Of a DNA stretch of 38,098 nt, positions 11,572-21,633 are shown in pieces. The DNA lies in assembly GCA_013054445.1 (NCBI GenBank), contig JAAMPI010000431.1, positions 1 through 38,098 on the forward strand. Reading direction: 5' to 3'. The stretch is from Cudoniella acicularis (lineage: Eukaryota; Ascomycota; Leotiomycetes; Helotiales; Helotiaceae). The position numbers and the translations under genes were made by a program. Under the pieces are notes generated by a model, which saw only the letters and a program-made list of their open reading frames with translations, was not told where the DNA came from and searched no databases. The first letter of the stretch is position 1. Every line of letters starts with the position of its first letter.

Positions 11572-12402
11572 GTGGTGAGATTAGTACTCGAGATCCCACT
11601 TACGTGCACGGTCCGGTTAAATACACGATTTCCCCTGCTCTACGTAGGTAAGGACGGCCCGCGAGGTTATAAAGGCGCGGGCGTCGAGCAAGAAATGGTG
11701 ACTGCAATCGAGTGTATCTCTCTACCTAATGGTCATCTGGTCAGCCTCAACCCATCGAAGCAACTGGACCACATACGCAACCCCTGGATGGCATTACGCG
11801 TGCTCCGAATCTGGATACACCGACTCCAAGATCAACTTAGAGTGGCTTAAACGTGTGTTCGATCCCCAAGCCAAAGGACGGGCGCATCAGAAACCGTGGG
11901 TCCTCATTTGTGACGGCTTTGGGGCGCACGAGTCGCTCGAAGTCTTGAAGTATTGTTTTGAGAACAATATGATCATTTGCCGCATCCCGTCGCACACCTC
12001 CCATAAGCTCCAGCCCTGTGACGTCGGAGTCTTTGATCCACCGAAGGTAGCATATCACGAGGAGGTTGAACGACTGTACCGAGGAGGCGCAGATACAGTC
12101 GGCAAGCAGCATTTTACGTCCCTATACAGCCCGGCAAGAAATAAAGCGCTCACTGCCCGAAATATCAAAGCCGGGTGGTCAAACACAGGTCTGCATCCTT
12201 TCAGCCTAGGCAGGGCACTCAGAGATATCTAGAAGCCGCTAGCCGAACTATACGTTCCACAGGAAGGTGAGATGAAGGTGGAGTCTTGTCCCCAAGGAGT
12301 ACTCCAAACGCCAGTGACGTCGGAGGCTCTTACTTCGCTGCATAGTCTAATAGAACAGGAAACTCACATGCTTGATAAGCCGAACAAACACTGCCTCAGG
12401 TA
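11572..12402 (+). pseudogene. Decayed pogo/Fot1-like DDE transposase
   Basis: The central and C-terminal parts of a Tc1/mariner-superfamily transposase of the pogo/Fot1 type (DDE_1 endonuclease) can be read in pieces. In one frame up to about 11740 there is EMVTAIECISLPNGHLV. In another frame from about 11745 come THRSNW, GWHYACSESGYTDSKI, VLICDGFGAHES (second catalytic Asp) and SHTSHKLQPCDVGVF (third acidic position). A frame break therefore lies near 11730-11750. The frame stops at 12230-12232, but coding resemblance continues in the same frame (LTSLHSLIEQETHMLDKPNKH) to a TAG at about 12400. The N-terminal helix-turn-helix/CENP-B part and the first catalytic Asp region are missing or unreadable. 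Base composition is normal, unlike the AT-rich tracts elsewhere. I found no terminal inverted repeats. Confidence 0.85.
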
Positions 12403-12518
12403 GGTCGAGACAGCCGAGGCTTATCTTGAAGCTAAACCTTACTTTCGAATCGGGGCGTGGCCAATGTAGACTCATTTTCTTAGGTAAGATCACCATTTCG
12501 TGACTTTAGGTTGCTAAA

Positions 12519-14609
12519 TTACAAGATATCAATAATGTCTAGAGCGGAAGGCCGTTCCACAAATGTCTCCCATAAATCATCAAAGGGGGAAGGGCTAGCA
12601 AAGTCTTGTACACCCATCTGGCCATTCCCAAACGAGTCTACATTTGGAGCCAATTCATTCTCCGCATTTGGTGAAACAGTCGTGTAGGGTGACCAAACTC
12701 CGTACTTGACAAGCAATTGCGTCAAATTCTCGAGGAACTTTGCAGCAATTTGGGAATGTTGCTTTATGCCGTCCAGTTGTTTTAAAACCACCATCAACTC
12801 AGACGATTGGCGGTCACGATCTTCGCCATGAGGTTGATTACAACAGAGATCTGTTGCCAGGATGAGTGCCCCCATGAAAATGTGAAAGACTGTCCCTTGG
12901 ATTTTCATGAAATCAGCGGAGTGCGAAATCTCCGAGGTAATCATGTCCCGATGCGCTGAGAGCAAATGCCGAGCAGCTTTCAAGCTAGCATCTCGTGAGA
13001 AGACATGGAGAGATTTACTCGGATTTCCAGCGAGATAGGGAAAGTGGAGTTTGCATCGAATAATATTGATCATTATACTAATCAAGAGTCGTTGTATAGG
13101 AATGTACGGATGTGTCTGGTCAATTAGTCTAGTCTCCTCCGAGTCTGCAATTTCGACTTTGAAGAAAGCTGGGAGGTCTTGAATTAGCGATTCGAGTTTT
13201 GAATCGAGTGATAGTATCAGTTCGCAAGTCGCGTCGTTTGGATCGTGCGGTATCACGTCTGAAATACATCGAGCTATCTCCGCGACTTTGAGACGATGCA
13301 AAACATACGACATAGTAGTCGGTTCTGACAGTGGCCGCTCTTTGATGTTAGGATTGCCAAGATCATTATCATTGATATGCCTCGGGATATTGGAAGTGGC
13401 AAGTTTCGGCTGGACGAGGTAGACTGCCTCAAATGGCCCTTCGATGAGTTAGCAACTCATCCGACGCTCTGAACAGAGGATCTCTACCTTCTGCCATGGA
13501 AACCATCCAATCCGTGGCTGCCAGATACCACCAAACTCTCCGCTTCATCTCCTGCGTAACTGGATCTGTCCCATCCTGTGATAGACTTCCTTTAGTGGTT
13601 GTCGAATCGATGAGATGGAGGCCGAGACTATGAGATACTGCAATGGCCTCGGCTAGTAAGGCGCGGTATCTGGGAGAGAAAGCTTCAATGTGGTTGATGA
13701 GGAATTGAAGAATAAGCATAGCTTGTACATTCTCAAGCGTGTGATTCATTCTTCGGCGATGTTGTTCCAAGCAATCCATAGACGATCGGATGTAGACGGC
13801 GCATATCCTCAGCCGTTCTTTGAGAATCGGGATGACCGCATCTAGATTGCCGTGGAGAGGCTCGAGTATGATTGCTATTGCAATGACACCTAATATCAAA
13901 GCTAACCCCCGTGGAGCGGTTGTCGTCGAGACATGAACTACTTGGTAGTAGACTTCCTCGATCAAATTGCAGAAATGTGGCTCGTAGATGATGTGTTGAA
14001 ATTGGCCAATATAATCAAAGTAGACCTGAAATAAGCGAAGAGTCTCCCATTTAGGAGGTAGTTGAATCTGACGGGAGTCCGTATATTGCTGAACTTGGGA
14101 GTCTGCTGAGATGGATATGGAAAGATTATGCATTAGAGCGTGGCGCTGCCTACAATTAGATCTAGGGGAGCGGTCTATTAGGATTAAAGGCATACCAAGA
14201 TGTTATCATTTGCCGAAACCTTAACCAGCTGCATTCTGCGATCAGAGGGGATCGACTGAGTGGTTCTATCGATCAATGGTGCTTGGGCTTTCGAGGCCAG
14301 GGTTGGAACGCCATTTCGTATCATGTTGAGCTCGTTTCCAATTGGGGTTGAGACAAGGCTGTCACTGCCATTCTCTTTCGTTAGATTGATGTAAGCTTCA
14401 ATTCGATCCAGCCTGGAGAGGATATTTGATATTGCCGATGGATCCGACTCATCGAGAGGTCCTTTGGCTCCTCGGCTGACTGGCGGGAGTAGCTGTTGCT
14501 TACACTCGACTGAGCGAGCAATACAGTTTGCGCATGGTTGCTGTCTATTGCATTTGAGTTTCCTTTGACGACATGATAGACATGCATTCCTTTGCGTGCC
14601 AGGTATCAT
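12519..14609 (-). CDS. Zn2Cys6 fungal-specific transcription factor
   Basis: Three exons on the minus strand: 14609-14196, 14145-13488 and 13438-12519, with introns of 50 and 49 nt (the second has a TTGCTAAC branch site). The joined frame gives 663 aa. Residues 10-36 form a Zn2Cys6 cluster with spacing C-x2-C-x6-C-x5-C-x2-C-x6-C (C10, C13, C20, C26, C29, C36), a DNA-binding module for CGG-type sites. The middle region is a fungal_trans domain, with RRVWWYLAATDWMVSMAEG followed across the second splice site by PFEAVYLVQP and IPRHINDNDL, a signature segment of that family. An upstream in-frame ATG at 14705 exists, but 14609 puts the zinc cluster near the N-terminus and leaves the GC palindrome at 14652-14670 outside the gene. 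It is divergent from the O-methyltransferase and may regulate it; that is inference. Confidence 0.92.
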
Positions 14610-14651
14610 CCTGGCGCTGGTACAAGGGATTGATTGATGTTGGACAGCGAG

Positions 14652-14670
14652 TCCGCGGAGCCGCGGAGGC
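14652..14670. promoter_or_regulatory. GC palindromic element, copy 1
   Basis: The 19 bases TCCGCGGAGCCGCGGAGGC contain two CCGCGG palindromes and several CGG triplets, the type of site recognised by Zn2Cys6 dimers. It matches the element at 14815-14833 at 17 of 19 positions. It lies about 43 bp upstream of the preferred regulator start, so it could mediate autoregulation. Confidence 0.5.
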
Positions 14671-14814
14671 TTAACCACGATAGTCGAACTTGCGACCAGA
14701 ATCACAGGCTTGATATAGTTGCACCAAGCCTCAGACCGAATATGAGCAATTTTTCGGCAGTGGGGAGAACGAAAGAGAGGGGAGATGGAAATTCAAAGGG
14801 TCAATGCTCTCGGA

Positions 14815-14833
14815 TCCACGGAGCCGCGGACGC
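14815..14833. promoter_or_regulatory. GC palindromic element, copy 2
   Basis: TCCACGGAGCCGCGGACGC is the second copy of the 19-bp element, in the same orientation as copy 1. It sits about 34 bp upstream of the TATAAAG box of the methyltransferase, a sensible place for an activator site. Binding by the adjacent Zn2Cys6 protein is an inference. Confidence 0.5.
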
Positions 14834-14931
14834 GAAGGCTGCCACTTATCAAAGTTGGAAATTTAGTATAAAGTTATACCTCTCCTTCAAACTAGTCTCT
14901 CAATCCTCTCCAACACTATTAGTCGTTGACC

Positions 14932-16269
14932 ATGGATGTCTCTACCATCGTGAAAGCCCTCAATGACGCTACTGCAAATCCTGCTTCTACAACGGAGGCT
15001 GACAAGGCTCAACTCCTTGAAGCCTGTACCAATCTAGTTTCGACACTCCAGCCTTTTGACCAAAAGTTAATGGACTTGCTATTCGCGGTAGGTGTGTTGG
15101 TCAGTGTGTGTACATTTTCTAATAATTTTGCCCCAGCCGTTGAGATCAATCGCTCTTCGTCTCGCGATTGATATGCGCCTCTTCGACGCATGCGCACCAG
15201 CTCTGGCAAAGGAGAATGTGACATTGGAGCAATTGAGCAATGAAACAAAGTGCGAGGCACTGCTGATTAGTAGGTGGCGGAAGAGATGTATGAGAAGAGA
15301 TGGCTGATATTCTTTAGAAAGAGTCATGCGCGTCCTCATTGACATGAAGATTTTCAACGAGGTTGATCAAGATGTCTTTCAACCTACGCCGGCTGCTGCC
15401 CTCTACAAATACGATTCGCCAATGGCTCAGATTATCATCCATTTGTATATTAAACCTTTAGCTAAGCTGTTCCCTCCGCTGACGCTTGTAGGACTATGCA
15501 CATGATCCAGATAGCCAAGCTTCCTGATTACTTTGCTGAAAAGGGATATCAAAGTCCCACTGACTCCATGGACTGTCCATTTCAGCACACAATGGGAACC
15601 AAGCTACATAACTTTGACTGGATAGCAGCAAACCCAAAGGTCCAGCATGCCTACAATGTCATGATGACCGTTCGAACTCAGCGCAGTATTGATTCCAAAT
15701 GGTTCGAGGTATTCCCAATCGAGCGACTAATGGCGGAGGAACCGGCCCCAGAGGTCTTTCTGGTTGACATTGGTGGAGGTATCGGCCACCAAATGATCGA
15801 TTTTAAAGAACACCACCCAGACGCCCGACGCATGATCGTCCAGGATATCGCCCCGGTCATCAACAGCATCAAGTCTCTTCCACCGGGCATCGAGGCCATG
15901 GTATCCGACTTCTTCAAGCCACAGCCGATTCGGGGTGCTAAGCTCTACTTTCTTGCTCATGTCCTACACGACTGGCCAGACAAACAAGCCAAAGTCATCC
16001 TCGAGCAGGTGCGTGACGCAATGGGGCTGGATTCAGTTGTTCTATTGAGCGAGACCATCATGCCCGAACGCGGTGCCTCGTTCATTGCGGCGGGGATGGA
16101 CTTCACCATGATGGCAGCGTACGCATCCCTCGAGCGAACCGAGAAGCAGTTCCGTGAACTCCTGCACGAAGCAGGATTGGAATTGGTCAAAGTCTGGAGC
16201 GAGCAGAAATCGGAGAAGCACGGCGCATCGATGCTTGGACAGTCGATTCTTGAAGCGCGACTGAAGTGA
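14932..16269 (+). CDS. SAM-dependent O-methyltransferase (Methyltransf_2 type)
   Basis: Four exons: 14932-15087, 15137-15269, 15318-15444 and 15492-16269, with introns of 49, 48 and 47 nt. All phases agree and the product is 397 aa, a usual length for fungal O-methyltransferases. The N-terminal dimerisation/winged-helix part includes PLRSIALRLAIDMRLFD across the first splice site. The Rossmann core has the SAM-binding motif VDIGGGIGH (about residues 230-238), and the catalytic histidine sits in HVLHDWPD (His about 298), followed by LLSETIMPE. It would transfer a methyl group from SAM to a hydroxyl of a small aromatic or polyketide-like molecule, presumably in the cytosol; the substrate cannot be predicted. 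No polyketide or peptide synthase is present in the window. It is divergent from a Zn2Cys6 regulator that may control it. Confidence 0.93.
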
Positions 16270-19200
16270 TGAACTTACTCATTTGCTTGTAAGATAGTTT
16301 GAGGAGTGCCATGGATAGATCTCAGCTCTTCCACATAAATTAGAATGATGAATAGCCAAGACCTCCGCAGTCTCACGGGGCGGGGATAGAGACAACGATG
16401 CATATGCGGCCCCAGAAAGGCACAATACCATGACCCTTTCCCATCCTCCGCTGCTTGCCAAAAATGCAAATGATGTGCTGCACGAGAGATGCGCCCACCA
16501 ATAAATGCGCCCGCATGGCGACAGTTTGCATGCAGTGGTGTGGTTCTAATGATGCGCGCCTGCAACGACCGAGCAGGAACTGACAGAGCGTAGTCGGAAT
16601 GCGGAGATGAAGCTGGAGATGAATCGAGTGATTTTTGACTGAGACTAAATTGCGTGATTTTGTGTTGTCTCGAAAGACTCGAAGGCTAGAGAGAGGCAGA
16701 CATTGGATCGTTAGGGAAATCTGGGAATACCACAAGTGGAAGCCAAAGGCATGAGCGAACCGCAGGAGAATGCTCGTGCGAGCAGCATAGGCTCCGTGGA
16801 AGCTCGGGGGTGTTCAAGCGCCAGATGGATGCCGCCACCCTTGGCGTTATGTCGGCAAACCTACCCCCCTAAGCCGATTTCACGTGATAGGGCGCTACCG
16901 GGTTTTCCGAGCATTTAGGGCTTACAGAGCTCAGCCTGTTTTTAGAATTAAGGGGTCCAAATCTGGCTCCCCACCACGACGCTTACTTGGTGGTGAACGT
17001 TATTTCGCTAGGAGGTCCCCTACAAGAGACGCAGGCCACGGTCCACTATCGCGAGGCTTCCCACCTAACAAAGGCTTCGTGACTCTAGCCGAGGCGGAAG
17101 CGTCTATAGTAGAGATAGGAGTCTCGAACTACGAATATAGTATTAAAGATAGTACTAAGAAAATAAGAATTTTTTTATTATATTATAGTTATACCTTCTT
17201 TTATTAACTAGAGCCTTAAATACTAAATAGTAATTTCTACTATAGTTATATTTATTATTAAATCTATTAATTATATAAAATATTTTTCTTAAGATATATA
17301 ATAGATTAAAATATTAAAAAGGAAACATTTATTAAAATATTTTTATATCAGTTTAAGAATATAGCAGATCTCGACAAACAGAAACAGTTAGATAGTATAA
17401 TAAAGTTTATAGCTTCTATAATAGGTACTGTAGCAGGTCTATAGCTCTAGAAATTAATAACTTTAATATCATCGTTTCAGTTATATTCGTTTAGAATATC
17501 CTGATTCAACCTATCAATCTTAAATACTTTACTACGAAGTCGGCCTAGAGTCCCTGACAGTTCTCTGTTTCGTGAGCAATCATATAATCAGTAGAGATGT
17601 TCAGCCTCCCGGAGCGCTCTCGAAGAAGTCCTGGGCATAGACGACGTTCCTTCAACCCAGAGTCCCAGGTATTCTATTGGCCAGGCTCTTTCAGCGGCGC
17701 CAAGATGCTAAGTCCATGAAAAGCCCATAGACGGAACTTATGTGAAGGCATCGCGAGGAACGATGCTCGAGGCCGATATTCTAGTCCTATATCAGTATTA
17801 CGATTTCTACTCAAGCTCCTGTTATTCATTCAGTGTACCAAGCGCTACCAAGATAGTTGGTTTAAAATGGAGCTGGAGAGTGTTACAGCTCTGCAAAGGC
17901 GCTAGGGGCCCTGACGTCACGTATGGACGTATTTGCAAGAAGGTGCTGTATTATCGAAGAAACTAAGCTAAGGAGAGAAGAAGAGAGGTGGCCCCGGAGG
18001 GGCCTTATATACAGGAGGTGAGTTCCGCCAAGCGAGGGCACGTGATAAGGGGTCAGGGGGACGCGTCGCCGGCAAGGCAGACGCGTCAGGTAAGGGGGAC
18101 GCGTTAAACCAGGTCTGTGACAGAGAGTGACAAGGTTAGAATCGCAGAGACTGATAGTTAGCTCACAGCGCTAGGGCTAAGTGGATAGGCTTAGGATAGA
18201 TTTTTTATACTTCAAGTTACGTGGTTTACGTATTATTGCAATGACCTGATAGTTTGTAATGCATATCACGCATACCAAGACCTGGGGCTTTGAAGTAGAA
18301 CGAATGAATGCTCATTAAGAATCAAAGGATTTCCCGTATATGTGCTCCTCCGCAACTCTAACGCCAAAACGCTTCCGCCTGCTAACGCTTCTCTGTTGCC
18401 ATATCTAATGCTCGACTAGGTACGGCTATTTGCGTGATTCGTTTTCTTCGAGCGTTTGCTTCTCTTTCGTTTGGGCTTACGAGCGTTCTCTCTCCGTTTA
18501 TTTGGGTCGCGGTAGGCAGTATTATCAGACCTATGCATTATAAGATTACCATTAGTATTTTGCGTACCTGTTTCTACTACGCAGACTTGCCTTTTGTGGT
18601 AAAGAGAACAAGTATTGACATTTAGGGGAAAGTACCCAACGTGCTAATGTTATTGTTATCATCCTGCGGATTTCAAGGGAACAAGTCCAGGCAGGACTAC
18701 AAAGAGCCGAAATATACCTTCTTGATCAAGCTGTGTTTCAGACAAGATAGTTGACAAGTGCTCTGCCAGAATCTCTGAATAGGTTTGATAAACATGACGT
18801 GGATAATTTTCGAACTAGGTTTAGGACCGGACACTATGAAACTTATGCTCATACTCTGCCTTCTTTTATCTTCCCTCGAGACGAAAGTATTAATAGTTGG
18901 CTTTAGCTGTTGTTTATGTTCTTCTACCAGGACCCGGTGGCTGGACCAATCACCAGTATTCTTTTAAAAGCTGTCTTCGGTTAACCAACGATGAGCTACG
19001 AAGGAGGTAAGACTGAGGCATCATCTGCAAGCAACGTTCTTCTGCATAGGTGAAACACGCCACTGTAAGGAAGCTGCAAATCAATACTGCGATAATTGGT
19101 CATTTCGCTCAAATCCTGGCTGCCAGCCTTATTTTTCTACGACTGCGTTCCTCACGCTTGTGGACGTGACGGCGACTCGCCATAAGACTCTTGCCACTGA

Positions 19201-19278
19201 GGATAAGCGCCCACTAGAGAGTGAGTGTTCACTTGGTGGAATAGGAACAAAATCAGGAAAGGATAGTGATATCCACTG
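16270..19278. repeat. Gene-poor, repeat-like interval with an AT-rich core
   Basis: No intact gene is supportable across about 3 kb. From about 17140 to 17440 the sequence is strongly A+T rich with stops in all frames, consistent with a RIP-eroded repeat. The flanks are GC-normal: 16870-17110 contains CACGTGA followed by GC-rich sequence, and 17560-18130 contains a GC hairpin, TATA-like sequence and an ACGCGT cluster that could be a retroelement terminal repeat. I could not find paired long terminal repeats or reading frames for reverse transcriptase or integrase, so the family is unknown. Confidence 0.4.
17990..18104. promoter_or_regulatory. GC hairpin, TATA-like box and ACGCGT triplet
   Basis: A perfect GGCCCC-GGA-GGGGCC hairpin (17990-18004) is followed by TTATATAC. 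CACGTG follows at about 18040. Three ACGCGT hexamers lie at 18061-18066, 18081-18086 and 18099-18104. This layout resembles a promoter or the regulatory part of a terminal repeat of a retroelement. No gene starts clearly downstream, so it may be a relic. Confidence 0.3.
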
Positions 19279-21158
19279 CTATTCCCATTCGTAATCCGAA
19301 GGCATTGTGCCATAGTCTGTACTCTCGTCGCCATCATCTGTAGATACTAGATCTGGAGGATACCGTGTGAGAGTGGAAGGCTGAAGTCGCTCTGCCGAAG
19401 CTGATTGCAATCCATTCTCAACTCCTGGTCGCATATGTCCAGCTGTTTCATTCTCGGCCCTTGTCTGCATGTCAAGTGTTAACCCGAAGCTCTCGTATCC
19501 TTTAACGGCGGTGCGCTGAAGCGTCATCGATCTGGTGGTGACTCGAGAGTCCTGGACTGATCCTTGAAATACCTCTTGCTCGGTCTCATCCACCTCTCTA
19601 GGACATTTTGGAGGTTTGTGCAAGGAACCACACTTGCCCATATATCCGCATAAGCCCTCGTAAGAATCACAGAGCGCGTTGGCAGCCAAAACTGGAGCAC
19701 GTAGTAACAGCTGATCGCCCCGAGGTTCAACTTTAAGGTTCAGCCTTTTGGGAGCTCCAGCGTCCTTCGGATTAATTATCATGCCCACACTGTTGTCTAT
19801 CCATTGCCAGGTTTGATCCTGGGCAATGAGCGGTAGAGCTTTGGCCAGAGCTGGCCTACTGAGCGCCTCTTCTAGGGACTGTAGTGCCTCGACATCAATC
19901 GGTCTGTGGGACCTGCCCTCTACTTCTAAAGACCGGGTTAGCTGGCTTGCCCTTGACTCTAGTGCAGCCAATCTCTCCTCTATTTCAACCTTTGCCTTGT
20001 GTATGTCCCGAAGCTCAGCCTCTGCCGCGTCCTTCTGGGAGTTCGTTCTTACTTGCAAGTGTGCGACTAGGCTTTTCAACTCCTTGTGCCAGTGTAGGAG
20101 CTGCGTGGCTCGTGAGTCGTCTCGTAGCGCTAAAGAAAGCAACCAGGCGTTTTGAACCATTTCTTCTACTTTCTTGACTGGAATCTGTGGGTGACGATGA
20201 ACAGCGCAGTGCCGGATCGATTTGACGCGCTTAAAGAGGACTGCCAGCGACTGGCCATGACTTAAATCAATGGCTGTCGTAGGGATATTATACTTCGAGA
20301 GGGTCTTCCACCACTCAGTCAGTTCGACCGCCTCGGGTGCCTCCCAGCCATTGGCCTCCAATAAGGACGGAAACCAATTTTCAGCGAAGTTATAGCAGCA
20401 TTCTTCTAGCAGTCGTTGAGTTTGGGTAAGGATCAAATGCTGAAGTCTGAAAGGGAGATATGTGGGATTTGTCGGTATAATGTTGCAATCGCGGGTATGC
20501 CTCGGGACTTCGTTGCTCTTCTCTCTGTCTGTAAAGATAGATCGTAGTCAGTGTTAACATTCCGAGAAGAATTATTGGGGAGACTTGTATTTATACCTTC
20601 GCGGAAGGCTTCCTTGGGCACAGCTTCTTTTCCCTCCCCCACCTGAAGTATGGCCCTTGTAGGCTTTGTCGTAGCTCGAGTAGGCTTTCTGATGCGCCCC
20701 GACTGTCTGTCAATGCGATGTTGTCTGACCGTCGGAGCACTCTCTGAGGAAGCGCTATTAGGTATAGGAGTATCGGGAGAAGGGAGGGTATCCGGGAAAG
20801 GAGGAGCGTCAGAGTTTGTTCTATCTCTCTGTCCACACTCGCCCTCGAAACCATCCTCCTCGCACTTCGCAATCAGAGCTGTACCGTTTCCAAACTCTGC
20901 GGGTGAGAAGAGCGCTGGGAAAGTAGCCTCTACTGCGGACTCTGATTCGAACAAACGCGCCGCTAGAAGGTCCCCCAAAATCCTACAGGTCTTGTCCGCA
21001 TCCATTGAATCAGTAAGTTGCTTATGGTGGAAGTGATCTTTATGCTTCTCCACCACGTTGCGGATCTTATTCCGTTTCCTTAGCTTTGCGAGTTTGCCTT
21101 TGAAAATGTCGCGATAAGCAACGTACACCCGTTCCTTGTCAAGATATGTATCTGACAT
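19279..21158 (-). CDS. Uncharacterised 603-aa protein with R-x4-H (HEPN-like) motif
   Basis: Two open frames that overlap by four bases become one gene after removal of a 68-nt intron (20596-20529; GTATAA donor, TTTACAG acceptor, CTGAC branch). Exons are 21158-20597 and 20528-19279; the join is in phase and gives 603 aa. Residues 1-200 are basic then Pro/Ser/Thr-rich and probably disordered. Residues about 215-320 form a helical, conserved-looking domain (LLEECCYNFAENWFPSLL, VELTEWWKTL) ending in SIRHCAVHRHPQIP. Here R293-x4-H298 matches the catalytic pattern of HEPN ribonucleases and recalls the RH..TH motif of Las1. A coiled coil is likely at about 333-390. Cysteines cluster in a segment (LCGYMGKCGSLHKPPKC) downstream. 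It is divergent from the giant DUF3638 gene. I do not recognise a named family; HEPN membership is a hypothesis from the motif and helix context. Confidence 0.75.
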
Positions 21159-21633
21159 GGTGGTGGGCCAATAACTGGGGAAAGTTGTCTGGGCGAGATC
21201 CTGGATGTGAAGTGAGTCGAAACGCGGGGTTGTTTTTTGGGGGAGCTCCAGCATGCTCCAGCCGCACACCCGCTAGTGCCAATCTTAGTAAGGCCTTCAT
21301 GAACGGGTCATGTGTTGTTATCATGTGATGAAACTCGCGTACATAGAAAATCTGCACATTCGGACCAAGCACAAGAAAAGCAATTCTCATACACCGCCAT
21401 TAGGGCCTCCTCAACCTTCCAGTGAAAATAAGGACCCCCCCTCCCTAAATGGATTGTGTATGATCGACCACGATGAGCGGTCGACCACTACTGTTGTACG
21501 ACCCATGTGGCGCTTTTTGTGCGACTTACGTGGGTTTGCCTGATCAAGAGCTTGCGCGCGTGGGAGGAGCCTTCTGGTTTCTTCCTGTCTTCCTTCTCAG
21601 TATATTTGGGCTCTGAGAGCGACGCTGGCAACT
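21159..21633. promoter_or_regulatory. Shared divergent promoter of the 603-aa gene and the giant DUF3638 gene
   Basis: These 475 bp separate two opposite start codons and contain no supportable gene. A TATATTT stretch lies about 34 bp before the giant gene's ATG. The arrangement permits co-regulation of both genes. No operator-like repeat stood out on reading. Confidence 0.5.

Larger units (their letters stand above)
14610..14931. promoter_or_regulatory. Shared divergent promoter, regulator and O-methyltransferase
   Basis: The 322 bp between the two start codons carry a TATAAAG box at 14867-14873, about 60 bp before the methyltransferase ATG, and two copies of a GC-rich palindromic element listed separately. 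The compact head-to-head arrangement allows one set of binding sites to serve both genes. Confidence 0.6.

Noticed and set aside
14610..14705. Longer N-terminus for the Zn2Cys6 regulator starting at 14705
   Set aside because: It would put the first GC palindrome inside the coding region and add 32 residues with no family resemblance ahead of the zinc cluster; kept only as an alternative.
17100..17440. Structured RNA gene or tRNA in the AT-rich tract
   Set aside because: No tRNA-like B box (GGTTCGANNCC) with matching arms was seen, and the composition fits RIP-type erosion. No CRISPR-like spaced repeats occur anywhere in the window.
20433..21269. Two separate overlapping minus-strand genes at 20433-21269 and 19279-20436
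   Set aside because: A GTATAA...TTTACAG intron (20596-20529) joins them in phase, the downstream frame has no ATG at its start, and the 3' end of the upstream frame lies in a different frame from the continuing coding sequence.
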